Below are positions 7,148 to 14,435 of a stretch of 31,312 nucleotides of DNA, piece after piece. Position 1 is the stretch's first letter. Each line of letters begins with the position of its first letter. The position numbers were made by a program, and so were the translations under genes. A model generated the notes under the pieces. It was not told the DNA's origin and made no database searches. It worked only from the letters and a program-made list of their open reading frames with translations. Origin of the DNA: an uncultured Lentisphaeria bacterium (GTDB lineage Bacteria > Verrucomicrobiota > Lentisphaeria > Victivallales > UBA1829); NCBI GenBank assembly GCA_905211485.1, contig CAJMAW010000018.1:1-31312 (forward strand). Direction: 5' to 3'.

Positions 7148-8162
7148 GTTCGGACCTTGCCTTTCTTGTCATGAGTTCGTTTGCTGCGGCTCTGGGGTCG
7201 CGTCCGTCATGGACCACCTGGTAGGTGGCATGAATGATCGGGGCTTCGACGCCCAGCTTCCGGGTGAGACTTTCCGCCGCCTCGCAGGTTTTGACTCCTT
7301 CGGCGACGACCATATTCATCGAACGGATGATTTCCTCAAGCTTTCTTCCCTTCCCCAGTTCTTCCCCCACATAGCGGTTCCGGCTGTGCCGGCTCATGCA
7401 GGTGACGATCAGATCCCCGATTCCGCTGAGTCCGGAAAACGTTCTTCTCTGTCCTCCGAGCGCCTTTCCGAGGCGTGCCATTTCGGCGATTCCGCGGGTC
7501 ATCAGAGCGGCCTTGGTGTTGTCTCCGAGTCCGATTCCGTCGATCATTCCCGCGGCGATGGCGAAAACGTTTTTCAAGGCTCCGCCGAGTTCCACTCCCG
7601 TGACGTCCCGGCTCGTGTAGACGCGGAAAGAGTCGTTGATGAAAACCGACTGCACGAAACGGGCGGTATCCGGCGATCTGGAGGCCGTCACCACAGCGGT
7701 GGGAATCCCGCGGGAGACCTCCTCCGCGTGGCTGGGACCGGAAAGAACCGAATAGCGCGTTTTCCCGAGCACTTCCTCCACAAGCTCGCTCATGCGGAGA
7801 AGAGTTCCGGTTTCAATGCCTTTGGAAATGTCGGTGATGATCTGTCGGTCGCGTCTGAAGAAGGGTTTGAGCTTTTCCAGAGTTCCGCGCAGGTACTGGG
7901 AAGGGGAGGCCAGGACGATCAGGTCCGCATCCGCCGCGGCTTCCTCCATGGAATCGGTGGGGAGAATTTCCGGGGGCAGGGGTACTCCGGGAAGGAACTG
8001 GCGGTTTTCCGCGTCCCGGCGGATCCTTTCGATATTGTCGCGGAAGGCGCCCCAGAGGGTGGTGCGGTGTCCGTTGGCGTGAAGGACGAGGGAGAGCGCG
8101 GTTCCCCAGGCGCCGTCGCCGAGGACCGCCGCGTGAATGCTTTTCAGTGGTTTGGACGGCAT
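7140..8162 (-). CDS. gpsA: Glycerol-3-phosphate dehydrogenase [NAD(P)+]
   Basis: This 340-residue cytosolic enzyme reduces dihydroxyacetone phosphate to sn-glycerol-3-phosphate, the backbone for phospholipids. The nucleotide-binding motif GDGAWGTAL is at 15-23. SGPSHAEEVSRGIPTAV (141-157) is the characteristic GpsA segment. The catalytic lysine is Lys197 in GALKNVFAIAAG, and GLGDNTKAALMTRG (211-224) with SGIGDL (246-251) completes the substrate-binding region. Length and motifs are typical. The ATG at 8162 lies two bases after the plsY stop, so the two are tightly coupled; the longer open frame upstream is simply plsY in another frame. The gene order plsY-gpsA places successive steps of glycerolipid synthesis together, as in many bacteria. 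Confidence 0.96.
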   Translation of the reverse strand: MPSKPLKSIHAAVLGDGAWGTALSLVLHANGHRTTLWGAFRDNIERIRRDAENRQFLPGVPLPPEILPTDSMEEAAADADLIVLASPSQYLRGTLEKLKPFFRRDRQIITDISKGIETGTLLRMSELVEEVLGKTRYSVLSGPSHAEEVSRGIPTAVVTASRSPDTARFVQSVFINDSFRVYTSRDVTGVELGGALKNVFAIAAGMIDGIGLGDNTKAALMTRGIAEMARLGKALGGQRRTFSGLSGIGDLIVTCMSRHSRNRYVGEELGKGRKLEEIIRSMNMVVAEGVKTCEAAESLTRKLGVEAPIIHATYQVVHDGRDPRAAANELMTRKARSEHD

Positions 8163-8164
8163 GT

Positions 8165-8830
8165 TCAGTGATCCGTGTCTTTTTTCATTGGGTTCCCGAA
8201 ACGGTTTTCCGTTCCGTTGAGCAGACGTTTGATATTGGAACTGTGTTTGACGACCGTCAGCACAGCCAACAGACAGAACAGCACTTTCTCCGCATTGCTC
8301 GGCGGCGTGAAAAGCTCCAGATGCAGATACAGCAGACAGAAAAGCGGCAGAGACAGCGCCGCGCAGACACTGGCCAGCGATACGTAGCGGCTCAGGAAAA
8401 ACACAATCACCCATACGGCTCCCGCACTGATCAGCGCAGGCGGATTCAAGGCGAAAATCGCTCCCGCCGCCGTCGAAATTCCCTTTCCCCCCCTGAAGCC
8501 GAGATACAGGGGCCAGATATGGCCGCAGACCGCTCCGAAGGCAGCAAGACACGGAAGAATGCCCATGCTGTCCGTGAGAATTCCCTTTCTCACAAGCAGT
8601 CCGGCGGCGAACACAGGAAGAACTCCCTTGAGAAAATCCAGAAAAAAGCAGAGTCTTCCCCACCATTTGCCCACCACTCGCGTGACGTTGGTCGCTCCGA
8701 TGTTGCCGCTTCCGCAGCGGCGGATGTCGACACCGTTGATTTTCCCGATCAGATATCCGAACGGAATCGCCCCCGCAAGATAGGCGCACACACATACGGC
8801 CGTTACCGCGATACTTGTTTCAAGCGGCAT
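8165..8830 (-). CDS. plsY: Acyl-phosphate:glycerol-3-phosphate acyltransferase PlsY
   Basis: This 221-residue inner-membrane protein transfers an acyl group from acyl-phosphate to glycerol-3-phosphate, giving lysophosphatidate. The three PlsY motifs are present: GSGNIGATNVTRVVGK near 40-55, GFRGGKGISTAAG near 110-122, and HSSNIKRLLNGTENR near 195-209. They are separated by about five hydrophobic segments. The start is the ATG at 8830, because GAGG (8842-8839) lies eight bases upstream. A GTG at 8839 in the same frame overlaps that ribosome site and is less likely. It is the first gene of plsY-gpsA-ydjY-like. Confidence 0.95.
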   Translation of the reverse strand: MPLETSIAVTAVCVCAYLAGAIPFGYLIGKINGVDIRRCGSGNIGATNVTRVVGKWWGRLCFFLDFLKGVLPVFAAGLLVRKGILTDSMGILPCLAAFGAVCGHIWPLYLGFRGGKGISTAAGAIFALNPPALISAGAVWVIVFFLSRYVSLASVCAALSLPLFCLLYLHLELFTPPSNAEKVLFCLLAVLTVVKHSSNIKRLLNGTENRFGNPMKKDTDH

Positions 8831-8858
8831 AGAAAACACCTCGATTCCCGTTTGCCAA

Positions 8859-8872
8859 TCCGGAATTCCGGA
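8859..8872. promoter_or_regulatory. Perfect 14-bp palindrome in the plsY/M24 divergent region
   Basis: TCCGGAATTCCGGA lies between the divergent plsY and M24 peptidase genes, 28 bases upstream of the plsY ATG. Its position would allow it to act as an operator. The word CCGGA is common throughout this window, so chance is quite possible. Confidence 0.25.
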
Positions 8873-8961
8873 GATATATTCCCTCCGTCCGGATTCTGAA
8901 TGAACTGATGATCCGGGTGGTATGTTACTCTGGAAACCCCTTTTTTACAAGTCGGGAGAGA

Positions 8962-10101
8962 ATGGCTTTGCAGAAAAAATCATCAGCGACGGGACGTCTG
9001 ATCGCGGCTTCTTCGGAAGAATCCGCCGATATTCTTTACGCATCCGGCTTTTACGGGCCGGATGAATTTTTCTGGTTTGACTGCGGAGGAGGGCGGAAAG
9101 GGGTCCTGGTTTCTTCTCTGGAATATTCACGGGCGTTAAAGGAGGTCCGGCGCGGAGTGGCTGTCCTGACCGCATCCTCGCTCGGGATTTCTCCGGCCGG
9201 GGGAGCGCTTCTTCCTGTCGCGCTCGCGGAAAAATACGGAATCCGGAAATGGATAGTCCCACCGCGTTTCCCGCTGGCCTGCGCCGATGCCCTCCGGAAG
9301 GCGGGTATCGAAGTGGAATGCTCCGACGGCGAATTCTTCCCGGAACGCAGAATCAAGAAAAAAAGCGAATGCGCTGCCATCGGAAAAGCCATGAAGGCGA
9401 CGGAAGAAGCCATGATGCTCGTTCACGACATTCTGAAACGCTCCACCGTGAACAGCTCAGGCCAGCTCGTGTTTTCCGGAAAGATCCTGACCTGCGACTT
9501 CCTCCGGGCTGAAGTGGAGGCGGAATTCAAAAGAAAGGCCTTTTCCGCTTCCCGGACTATCATTGCCTGCGGGCGGGATTCCGCCCGGCCCCATTGCATC
9601 GGGAGTGGTCCGGTCCTGGCCGGTCAGCCTGTAGTGGCCGATATTTTCCCGCGCAGCGACATCACGGGATACTGGGGCGACATGACGCGAACCTTCCTGA
9701 AAGGGAAGGCCCCCACCGTGGTCCGGAAGGCCTTTGACGCCGTGAAGGCGGCTTCGGAAACCGCCCTCGGGATGATCCGTGCCGGAGTGCGGGCTTCCGA
9801 CGTGCATCTGGCCGCGGCGGAAGTCATGGCCCGCGCCGGATTCCCCACCGGACGCGATCCGGAAGGAAATCCCTGCGGATTTTTCCATTCCCTCGGACAC
9901 GGCGTAGGGCTGGAAATCCATGAACTGCCGCGGGTTTCCCCCGCAAACGACGGCCTGCTCCAAAGCGGGAATGTGATCAGTGTGGAGCCGGGGCTGTATT
10001 ATGCCGCGTGGGGCGGAGTACGTCTGGAGGATCTGGTGCTTGTCACTCAGGATTCCTGCCGCAACTTCTGCAGCATGCCCAAGGAACTGGAAATTCCATG
10101 A
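8962..10101 (+). CDS. M24 family metallopeptidase (Xaa-Pro aminopeptidase-like)
   Basis: The protein has 379 residues. The N-terminal creatinase-like domain (about 1-135) contains EESADILYASGFYGPDEFF (19-37). The C-terminal pita-bread domain has the full set of dinuclear metal ligands: Asp227 (VADIFPR), Asp240 (GYWGDMTRTF), His313 (SLGHGVGLEIHE), Glu342 (SVEPGLYY) and Glu356 (GVRLEDLVLV). His211 in ARPHCIGSG matches the usual substrate-side histidine. It should therefore be an active peptidase that removes N-terminal residues, probably before proline; the precise specificity is unknown. I prefer the ATG at 8962, preceded by GGGAG at close spacing, over the ATG at 8908, which has no ribosome site; the latter would add 18 residues. 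It is cytosolic and has no signal peptide. Confidence 0.9.
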   Translation: MALQKKSSATGRLIAASSEESADILYASGFYGPDEFFWFDCGGGRKGVLVSSLEYSRALKEVRRGVAVLTASSLGISPAGGALLPVALAEKYGIRKWIVPPRFPLACADALRKAGIEVECSDGEFFPERRIKKKSECAAIGKAMKATEEAMMLVHDILKRSTVNSSGQLVFSGKILTCDFLRAEVEAEFKRKAFSASRTIIACGRDSARPHCIGSGPVLAGQPVVADIFPRSDITGYWGDMTRTFLKGKAPTVVRKAFDAVKAASETALGMIRAGVRASDVHLAAAEVMARAGFPTGRDPEGNPCGFFHSLGHGVGLEIHELPRVSPANDGLLQSGNVISVEPGLYYAAWGGVRLEDLVLVTQDSCRNFCSMPKELEIP

Positions 10102-10184
10102 CGAATTTTCCCCTCTTCTGCTTGCCGCCGGAGGGGGAGGAAAAAAATAAAGAAGAGGTAAAAGCGGAGAACAGGAGCAGAACA

Positions 10185-10790
10185 ATGCAGAAACTTCAGC
10201 TCAGCGATTTTGAAGAAACTCTTTATGTCCAGTGCGGCAGCGAACGGGCGCTCACCCGCTACCGGAATTCCACTCTCCTGACGACGGCGCTCTTCTGCAT
10301 TCTTTTCTGCGCCATCGGCATTAGCATGAACGCTTCCAAAATGGTGGTCGTGCTGATGCTGATTTATGCATTCATGAATGTGCTGGAGCTTCTGGGGTTT
10401 GCGCGGGTGGGAGCCGCCTACCGTTCGCTGATCGGAAAACTGGCGGAGCGTCTGGAGAACAGGACGGAAGATCACGCATCGTATGGGGCAATTGTTCTTC
10501 AGAGCAAAAAAGGGGGATGCTTTGAACGAAGTCTGAAGCGCAATACGCTGCTGCTTTTCAGTTTCTTTCTTGTGATGGTGTTTTTCCTTGGAATCCGTGC
10601 GCCGCTGGAATACCGCGGGCTGTTGCTTTGTTCCGTCTTTGTGTTTTACAGTCTTCTGGTCATGATTCTCAAGCTTCGGATTGTCAGGCATCTTTCCTGC
10701 TGCAAGAAACAGGCGTTCGAGCTTGGAAAGACGCTGAACGGACTGTCTCTTGCTCCTTCCGCCGCTGCTGCGGGGAAGGAGGGAAAATGA
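10185..10790 (+). CDS. Four-helix membrane protein of unknown function
   Basis: I do not recognise this 201-residue protein. Four hydrophobic segments are clear: about 30-48, 53-71, 121-138 and 146-164. They form two hairpins separated by a cytosolic-looking, charged 50-residue loop (IGKLAERLENRTEDH, SKKGGCFERSLKR). Basic residues after helix four (KLRIVRHLSCCKKQ) suggest both ends are cytoplasmic. The start at 10185 has AGGAG with seven bases to the ATG. An in-frame ATG at 10098 overlaps the M24 stop as ATGA, but it would add a charged, poorly structured lead. It is probably co-transcribed with the M24 peptidase, 83 bases upstream. Confidence 0.7.
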   Translation: MQKLQLSDFEETLYVQCGSERALTRYRNSTLLTTALFCILFCAIGISMNASKMVVVLMLIYAFMNVLELLGFARVGAAYRSLIGKLAERLENRTEDHASYGAIVLQSKKGGCFERSLKRNTLLLFSFFLVMVFFLGIRAPLEYRGLLLCSVFVFYSLLVMILKLRIVRHLSCCKKQAFELGKTLNGLSLAPSAAAAGKEGK

Positions 10791-10959
10791 CTCGCAGGAC
10801 GCATTGACTATTGACTGGAGAAAGGAGTAGTGGGGGAGCTCCTCCTTCTTCTCCTCCGGGAGTGAGAGGAGCCGGGGCCCATTTTCACACACCGCTTCCG
10901 TCCTTTCCTTATTTTCATTTTTTCTTCTTTCCGCGTATTCTTCCTTCATCCTGCCGGAA

Positions 10960-10989
10960 TTGACAATGCTCTCCGGAAAGCTATATTAT
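10960..10989 (+). promoter_or_regulatory. Sigma-70-type promoter upstream of the lipoprotein gene
   Basis: TTGACA (10960-10965) is a perfect -35 box. The -10 is TATATT (10982-10987, spacer 16) or TATTAT (10984-10989, spacer 18). The expected start lies about 90 bases before the lipoprotein ATG. Confidence 0.65.
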
Positions 10990-11087
10990 AAGATTGTTTT
11001 TCCGCGGGATCGGAAAAGACGCGAATGAAGCAAGTAATCAATGGTAATGGTATCGGCTGAGCTGTCGGGGAAGGGGTTAGTCAGAAA

Positions 11088-11735
11088 ATGGGGATCCGGC
11101 TTTTTTCCGCTGTTTTGATTTGTTTTTCTGCCATGCTTCTGCTTCCGCTTCTGAGCGCCTGCTCCACGCCGAATATCACCAATACTCCCAGATCCGCGGT
11201 GGAGCAGATGCTGCTTTCCGCCGTGGTGGAACGGGGAATCAAACAGGCTGATTTTTCAGCGTACAGCGGGAAAAAGATCTTTCTGAACTATGAATTTCTG
11301 GCTCCGCAGGTGGACAAGGCTCTGATCCAGGCTTATCTGGAACTTCACCTTGCCGTGAACGGCGCTCTGCTTGCGAAAACGGAGGCGGAAGCCGACTACG
11401 TCATTCAGCCTTCCTGCGGCATTCTTGCGACGGATATCGATAAGATTCTGATCGGCACTCCCTCGTTGCCCATTCCCGTGCCGGATACGGATATCAGCAT
11501 CGTCATTCCTGAAATCCCCCTTTTCCTCAAGCTGACCCGCAGCGCAGTCGGGCGTTTCTTCTTTACCGTGACCGATGCAAAAACACATCTGCCGCATCAG
11601 GTGATTGACGGGGTCAATTCCAGAGCCGAACACATCAACTGGGTGATCCTTCTCTTCCCCTTTAAAAGCCATAATGTTTCTCTGTATGACGGTGAACAGC
11701 CGGCGCATCATTATATTTTCCCGTATGAGAATTGA
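11088..11735 (+). CDS. Lipoprotein, conserved hypothetical (DUF6655-like)
   Basis: The protein has 215 residues. It begins with a lipoprotein signal (IRLFSAVLICFSAMLLLPLL) and a lipobox LSAC, so Cys25 should be lipidated and the protein anchored to a membrane. The mature start, STPNITNTPRSAVEQMLLSAVVERGI split across 26-51, resembles PVC-group proteins annotated as DUF6655, which begin with N-T-P-R-S-A-x-E-Q-L-L; I give that family name from memory with moderate confidence. The middle alternates strands and helices (GKKIFLNYEFL, then ADYVIQPSCGIL) and includes a proline-rich PSLPIPVPDTD stretch (about 125-136). No catalytic motif is visible. GAAGGGG precedes the ATG at 11088, and the gene has its own promoter. 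Confidence 0.75.
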   Translation: MGIRLFSAVLICFSAMLLLPLLSACSTPNITNTPRSAVEQMLLSAVVERGIKQADFSAYSGKKIFLNYEFLAPQVDKALIQAYLELHLAVNGALLAKTEAEADYVIQPSCGILATDIDKILIGTPSLPIPVPDTDISIVIPEIPLFLKLTRSAVGRFFFTVTDAKTHLPHQVIDGVNSRAEHINWVILLFPFKSHNVSLYDGEQPAHHYIFPYEN

Positions 11736-11972
11736 GAAAGTATATTCCCGTTCTTTATTCCACTCATCCATACAGTCAGGTCAGATCCTCAGGCCCTTTC
11801 CCATAATCAACAAGCAGTGGAGGCGGATCCGGAATTCATGAATTAGCGTTTTCCCCGGTATTTCGGGTTGCAGGAGGGTGGGAAAACTCCTTTTTCCTCC
11901 CTTGGATTCTCTTCCGTTTTTCCATGGAATCCAGGCGCCTTGCGCGGGAGAAGGAGAAAAGGGAAGAAAATA
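11736..11972. other. Intergenic region after the lipoprotein gene
   Basis: No gene is seen. There is a perfect 12-bp palindrome AATTCATGAATT (11833-11844). A weak AGGAG/CTCCT stem followed by TTTTT (about 11872-11897) might terminate the lipoprotein transcript. The promoter for the next gene begins at 11973. Confidence 0.35.
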
Positions 11973-12001
11973 TTGACAAAATCTCAAAATTGTTCTATAA
12001 T
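11973..12001 (+). promoter_or_regulatory. Perfect consensus sigma-70 promoter for the pseudopilin gene
   Basis: TTGACA (11973-11978), a 17-base spacer and TATAAT (11996-12001) match the housekeeping consensus at every position and at ideal spacing. Transcription would begin near 12008, about 105 bases before the ATG at 12114. The flanks are AT-rich, in contrast to the surrounding DNA. Confidence 0.88.
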
Positions 12002-12113
12002 AAAAAAGTGAGGCGTTGTTTTCGGGGTAAGGGGATTTTTTTCTCTGCAGTTGATGTCAAGTCTCTCATACCGAAGCTTTTTATAATGTTTTAGAGAAGG
12101 AATCGGAATACAC

Positions 12114-12710
12114 ATGCGGAATCAGAGAAAGGCAGCCTTTTGTGTTGAGTGTATTTGGGGGATTCCCTGTGAATCTTCGGCGGGGGAAAGGAATTTACCA
12201 TCATCGTCATTCCGTATGCTGAAGCAGACTTCGCGCTGCGCCGCTTCTGTTGACGGGGGGAGAGGGTCATTTTCATCGTCATCGGGGAAAAGAGGCTTTT
12301 CTCTTTGCAGATTCACGCTGATTGAACTTCTGGTGGTGATTGCGATTCTGGCGATTCTGGCGGCCGTTCTTCTGCCGGCGCTTCAAAATGCGAAGGGGGC
12401 GGCACTGCGGACGGCGTGTCTGGGAAACATGAAACAGATCGGCATCCTGATGTCTCTGTATGTAAATGACTTCAATGGATTTATTGTGCTCCGGAACAAA
12501 TATGCCTTCCCGTATGGAGCAATTTATTATCCGGACTGGCAGACGACGCTCAGGACCTTTTACCTGAAAAATGCTCCTTCTCCCAAGATCTATGTCTGTC
12601 CCGACGGAGTCAAAAGCCGCCCGGGCGTCACCGCGGCGAATTACGGATATTTTTATCAGAATACAAGCAACGGCTATGGCCAGATTTCAAGAATTCTGGT
12701 CCCCCAGTAG
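12114..12710 (+). CDS. Pseudopilin / type II secretion-like protein, cut short by an in-frame TAG
   Basis: The translated part has 198 residues. The prepilin motif FTLIELLVVIAI begins at Phe67 with Glu at +5, followed by the usual LAAVLLPALQNAK and by CLGNMKQIG (102-110), the PVC pseudopilin signature. The residue before Phe67 is Arg, not Gly, which is common in these proteins. The 66-residue pre-leader is long, serine-rich and basic (SSSSGKRGFSLCR at 54-66). The C-terminal part (YVCPDGVKSRPG, ANYGYFYQNTS) is typical up to RILVPQ, where codon 199 is TAG (12708-12710). The same frame continues to 13064 with the expected C-terminal domain, so this is a nonsense mutation, a recoded amber or a sequencing error. 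GAAGGA precedes the ATG. These proteins are usually numerous in Lentisphaerota and of unknown individual role. Confidence 0.8.
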   Translation: MRNQRKAAFCVECIWGIPCESSAGERNLPSSSFRMLKQTSRCAASVDGGRGSFSSSSGKRGFSLCRFTLIELLVVIAILAILAAVLLPALQNAKGAALRTACLGNMKQIGILMSLYVNDFNGFIVLRNKYAFPYGAIYYPDWQTTLRTFYLKNAPSPKIYVCPDGVKSRPGVTAANYGYFYQNTSNGYGQISRILVPQ

Positions 12711-13064
12711 AAAGCGGCCGTGCTCGACTGGGGGACGGAAAACTGCATCAACGGCGCATACGGCGTGTATGTCATGGGGGCATATAACGGCAATTACCTG
12801 CCCGGAGGAGGGTACTATGTCCGCGGGATGGTGGCGTTTGAAGCGGGATCCATTAAAAACGGTGCTCAGGATTATATCGACGATTTCCTGAAAGGGCGTC
12901 ACGGCGCTTCCGTGGCGGTGCTGCATTACGATTATCATGCGGAAGCCTATCCCGCCAGAAAAGTTTCCTATGATTTCTATTCCCGGGAAAACAACCAGAG
13001 GAAAAACGGTCCCCTCTTCCTGAACTGGGATTCCTCCACTTCACTTGCCAGAAGCGCAGACTGA
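12711..13064 (+). pseudogene. In-frame continuation of the pseudopilin after the amber codon
   Basis: Directly after TAG the frame reads KAAVLDWGTENC and continues for about 117 residues to a stop at 13062-13064. It contains VMGAYNGNYLPGG and, near 12895-12945, RHGASVAVLHYDYHAE. The latter aligns with the H-x9-D-G tail of these pseudopilins, with Tyr in place of the final Gly. No ribosome site precedes any start codon here (the first candidate is GTG at 12720), so independent translation is unlikely. Codon pattern and family resemblance are undamaged apart from the single stop, so the mutation is recent or the stop is read through. Confidence 0.7.
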
Positions 13065-13168
13065 AAAAAGAATGACTGACGGGGAAAAAACTTCCTCCCC
13101 CTCCTCCTATTCTTTGCAGACTCCGGAAAGAAAACAAAACGGAAGGAATGTTTTCGGAGAAATGTTTC

Positions 13169-14290
13169 TTATCCTGCCAGGCGGAATCCGAGAAGAGAAA
13201 GCACTCGCATCTGTTCCGGTGTCATGCGCGGATTCTTCCGGACGGTATAGGCGGGAAATTCACGGCGGAGCGGATAATTGCCCCGCAAATCCTCAAATGC
13301 GTCCGGAGACGATCGCAGATTGGAATCATCCCTTCGGATGTCATACGAGGCTTTGACCGCGCTGAACAGCGGCGTGGAGGAAGCGGAAAGATCCAGGAGC
13401 GATTCTTCCGGAGCGGGGAGATCGGCGGGGAAAAAATTCTCCAGCGGAAGTCCGAAATGTTTTCCCAGCGCCCGTACCGCCATGGCGGTGCCGTTTGCCT
13501 TGCCGTCGGCCGAATAGCCGGCGATATGGGGTGTGGCATAATCCAGGAGTCCCATCAGTTCCAGGTCGATGTCGGGCTCATCCTCCCAGACGTCCAGGGC
13601 GGCGCCCCGCAGACGTTTTGTGATCAGGGCGGACTTCAGTGCATTCCCGTCCGCGACTTCCCCGCGTGAAGTGTTGATGAAGAACGGTTTTTTCACCAGT
13701 TTCAGAAAAAAATCCTCCCCCGCGAGATGTCGGGTCCGGTCCTTTCCCTCCGGAATCAGCGGCACATGCAGCGTGATGTAGTCCGCCTCCGCCACGATCC
13801 GGTCCAGCGGGACAAAATCCGCCTCTCCTTCAAGCCGGGCACGCGGCGGGTCATTCTTCAGCACCCGCATCCCCAGAATTTCCCCCAGACGCGCCACCTT
13901 CGACCCCACATTCCCCACGCCTACGACTCCCAGAACCTTGTTCTTCAGGGAAAGCGAGTTCCGCACGGCATCGTCCAGCAGCAGAGATGCTGCATATTGC
14001 GCCACGGAAGAGGAATTGCAACCGGGCGCGTTTGCCCACTGAATCCCGCGCGATGCGCAGTACTGCTGATCAATGTGGTCGAATCCAATTGTCGCCGTTG
14101 CGATAAAACGCACTGGGGTTCCTTCCAGAAGCTCGGCATTGCATCGAGTCCGAGTCCGTGTCAGCAGTGCATCAGCGGAGAGGAGATTTTCGCGCGTGAT
14201 GCTTCCCCCGGGCAGATAACACACTTCGGCAAAGGGTTCCAGAACGCCTTTCAGAAAAGGGATCCGATCATCCGCAATGATTTTCAGCAT
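13169..14290 (-). CDS. pdxB: Erythronate-4-phosphate dehydrogenase
   Basis: This 373-residue member of the D-2-hydroxyacid dehydrogenase family oxidises 4-phosphoerythronate, the second step of DXP-dependent pyridoxal 5'-phosphate synthesis. The Rossmann motif VGVGNVGS is at 123-130. The catalytic set is Arg209 (INTSRGEV), Glu238 (VWEDEP) and His255 (TPHIAGYS). The PdxB-specific features are TATIGFDHID (65-74), ANAPGCNSSSVAQY (86-99) and a C-terminal dimerisation domain (about 300-373) ending in RMTPEQMRVLSLLGFR. AGAGG lies five bases before the ATG at 14290. It follows mreB on the same strand after a 145-base gap that contains a CTCCTTCTT/AAGAAGGAG inverted repeat. Cytosolic. Confidence 0.94.
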   Translation of the reverse strand: MLKIIADDRIPFLKGVLEPFAEVCYLPGGSITRENLLSADALLTRTRTRCNAELLEGTPVRFIATATIGFDHIDQQYCASRGIQWANAPGCNSSSVAQYAASLLLDDAVRNSLSLKNKVLGVVGVGNVGSKVARLGEILGMRVLKNDPPRARLEGEADFVPLDRIVAEADYITLHVPLIPEGKDRTRHLAGEDFFLKLVKKPFFINTSRGEVADGNALKSALITKRLRGAALDVWEDEPDIDLELMGLLDYATPHIAGYSADGKANGTAMAVRALGKHFGLPLENFFPADLPAPEESLLDLSASSTPLFSAVKASYDIRRDDSNLRSSPDAFEDLRGNYPLRREFPAYTVRKNPRMTPEQMRVLSLLGFRLAG

Positions 14291-14435
14291 GCGAACCTCT
14301 CAACATGTTCTCTTCCGCTTTTCCTTCCCGGAGCGTTTTTCTCCTTCTTTCCCCGATGTTCCGTCGACGACAGGAAAGTAAGAAGGAGACAGACTCCCCT
14401 CTGCGGCGGCAGACAAGAACACCAGACGCTGATGA

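Noticed and set aside
6540..8171. Plus-strand open frame opposite gpsA and the YdjY-domain gene
   Set aside because: It crosses two genes with strong motif support and lacks its own ribosome site or domain.
14339..14395. Terminator between mreB and pdxB
   Set aside because: CTCCTTCTT/AAGAAGGAG can pair, but the minus-strand stem is followed by A residues instead of T, so an intrinsic terminator is not supported.
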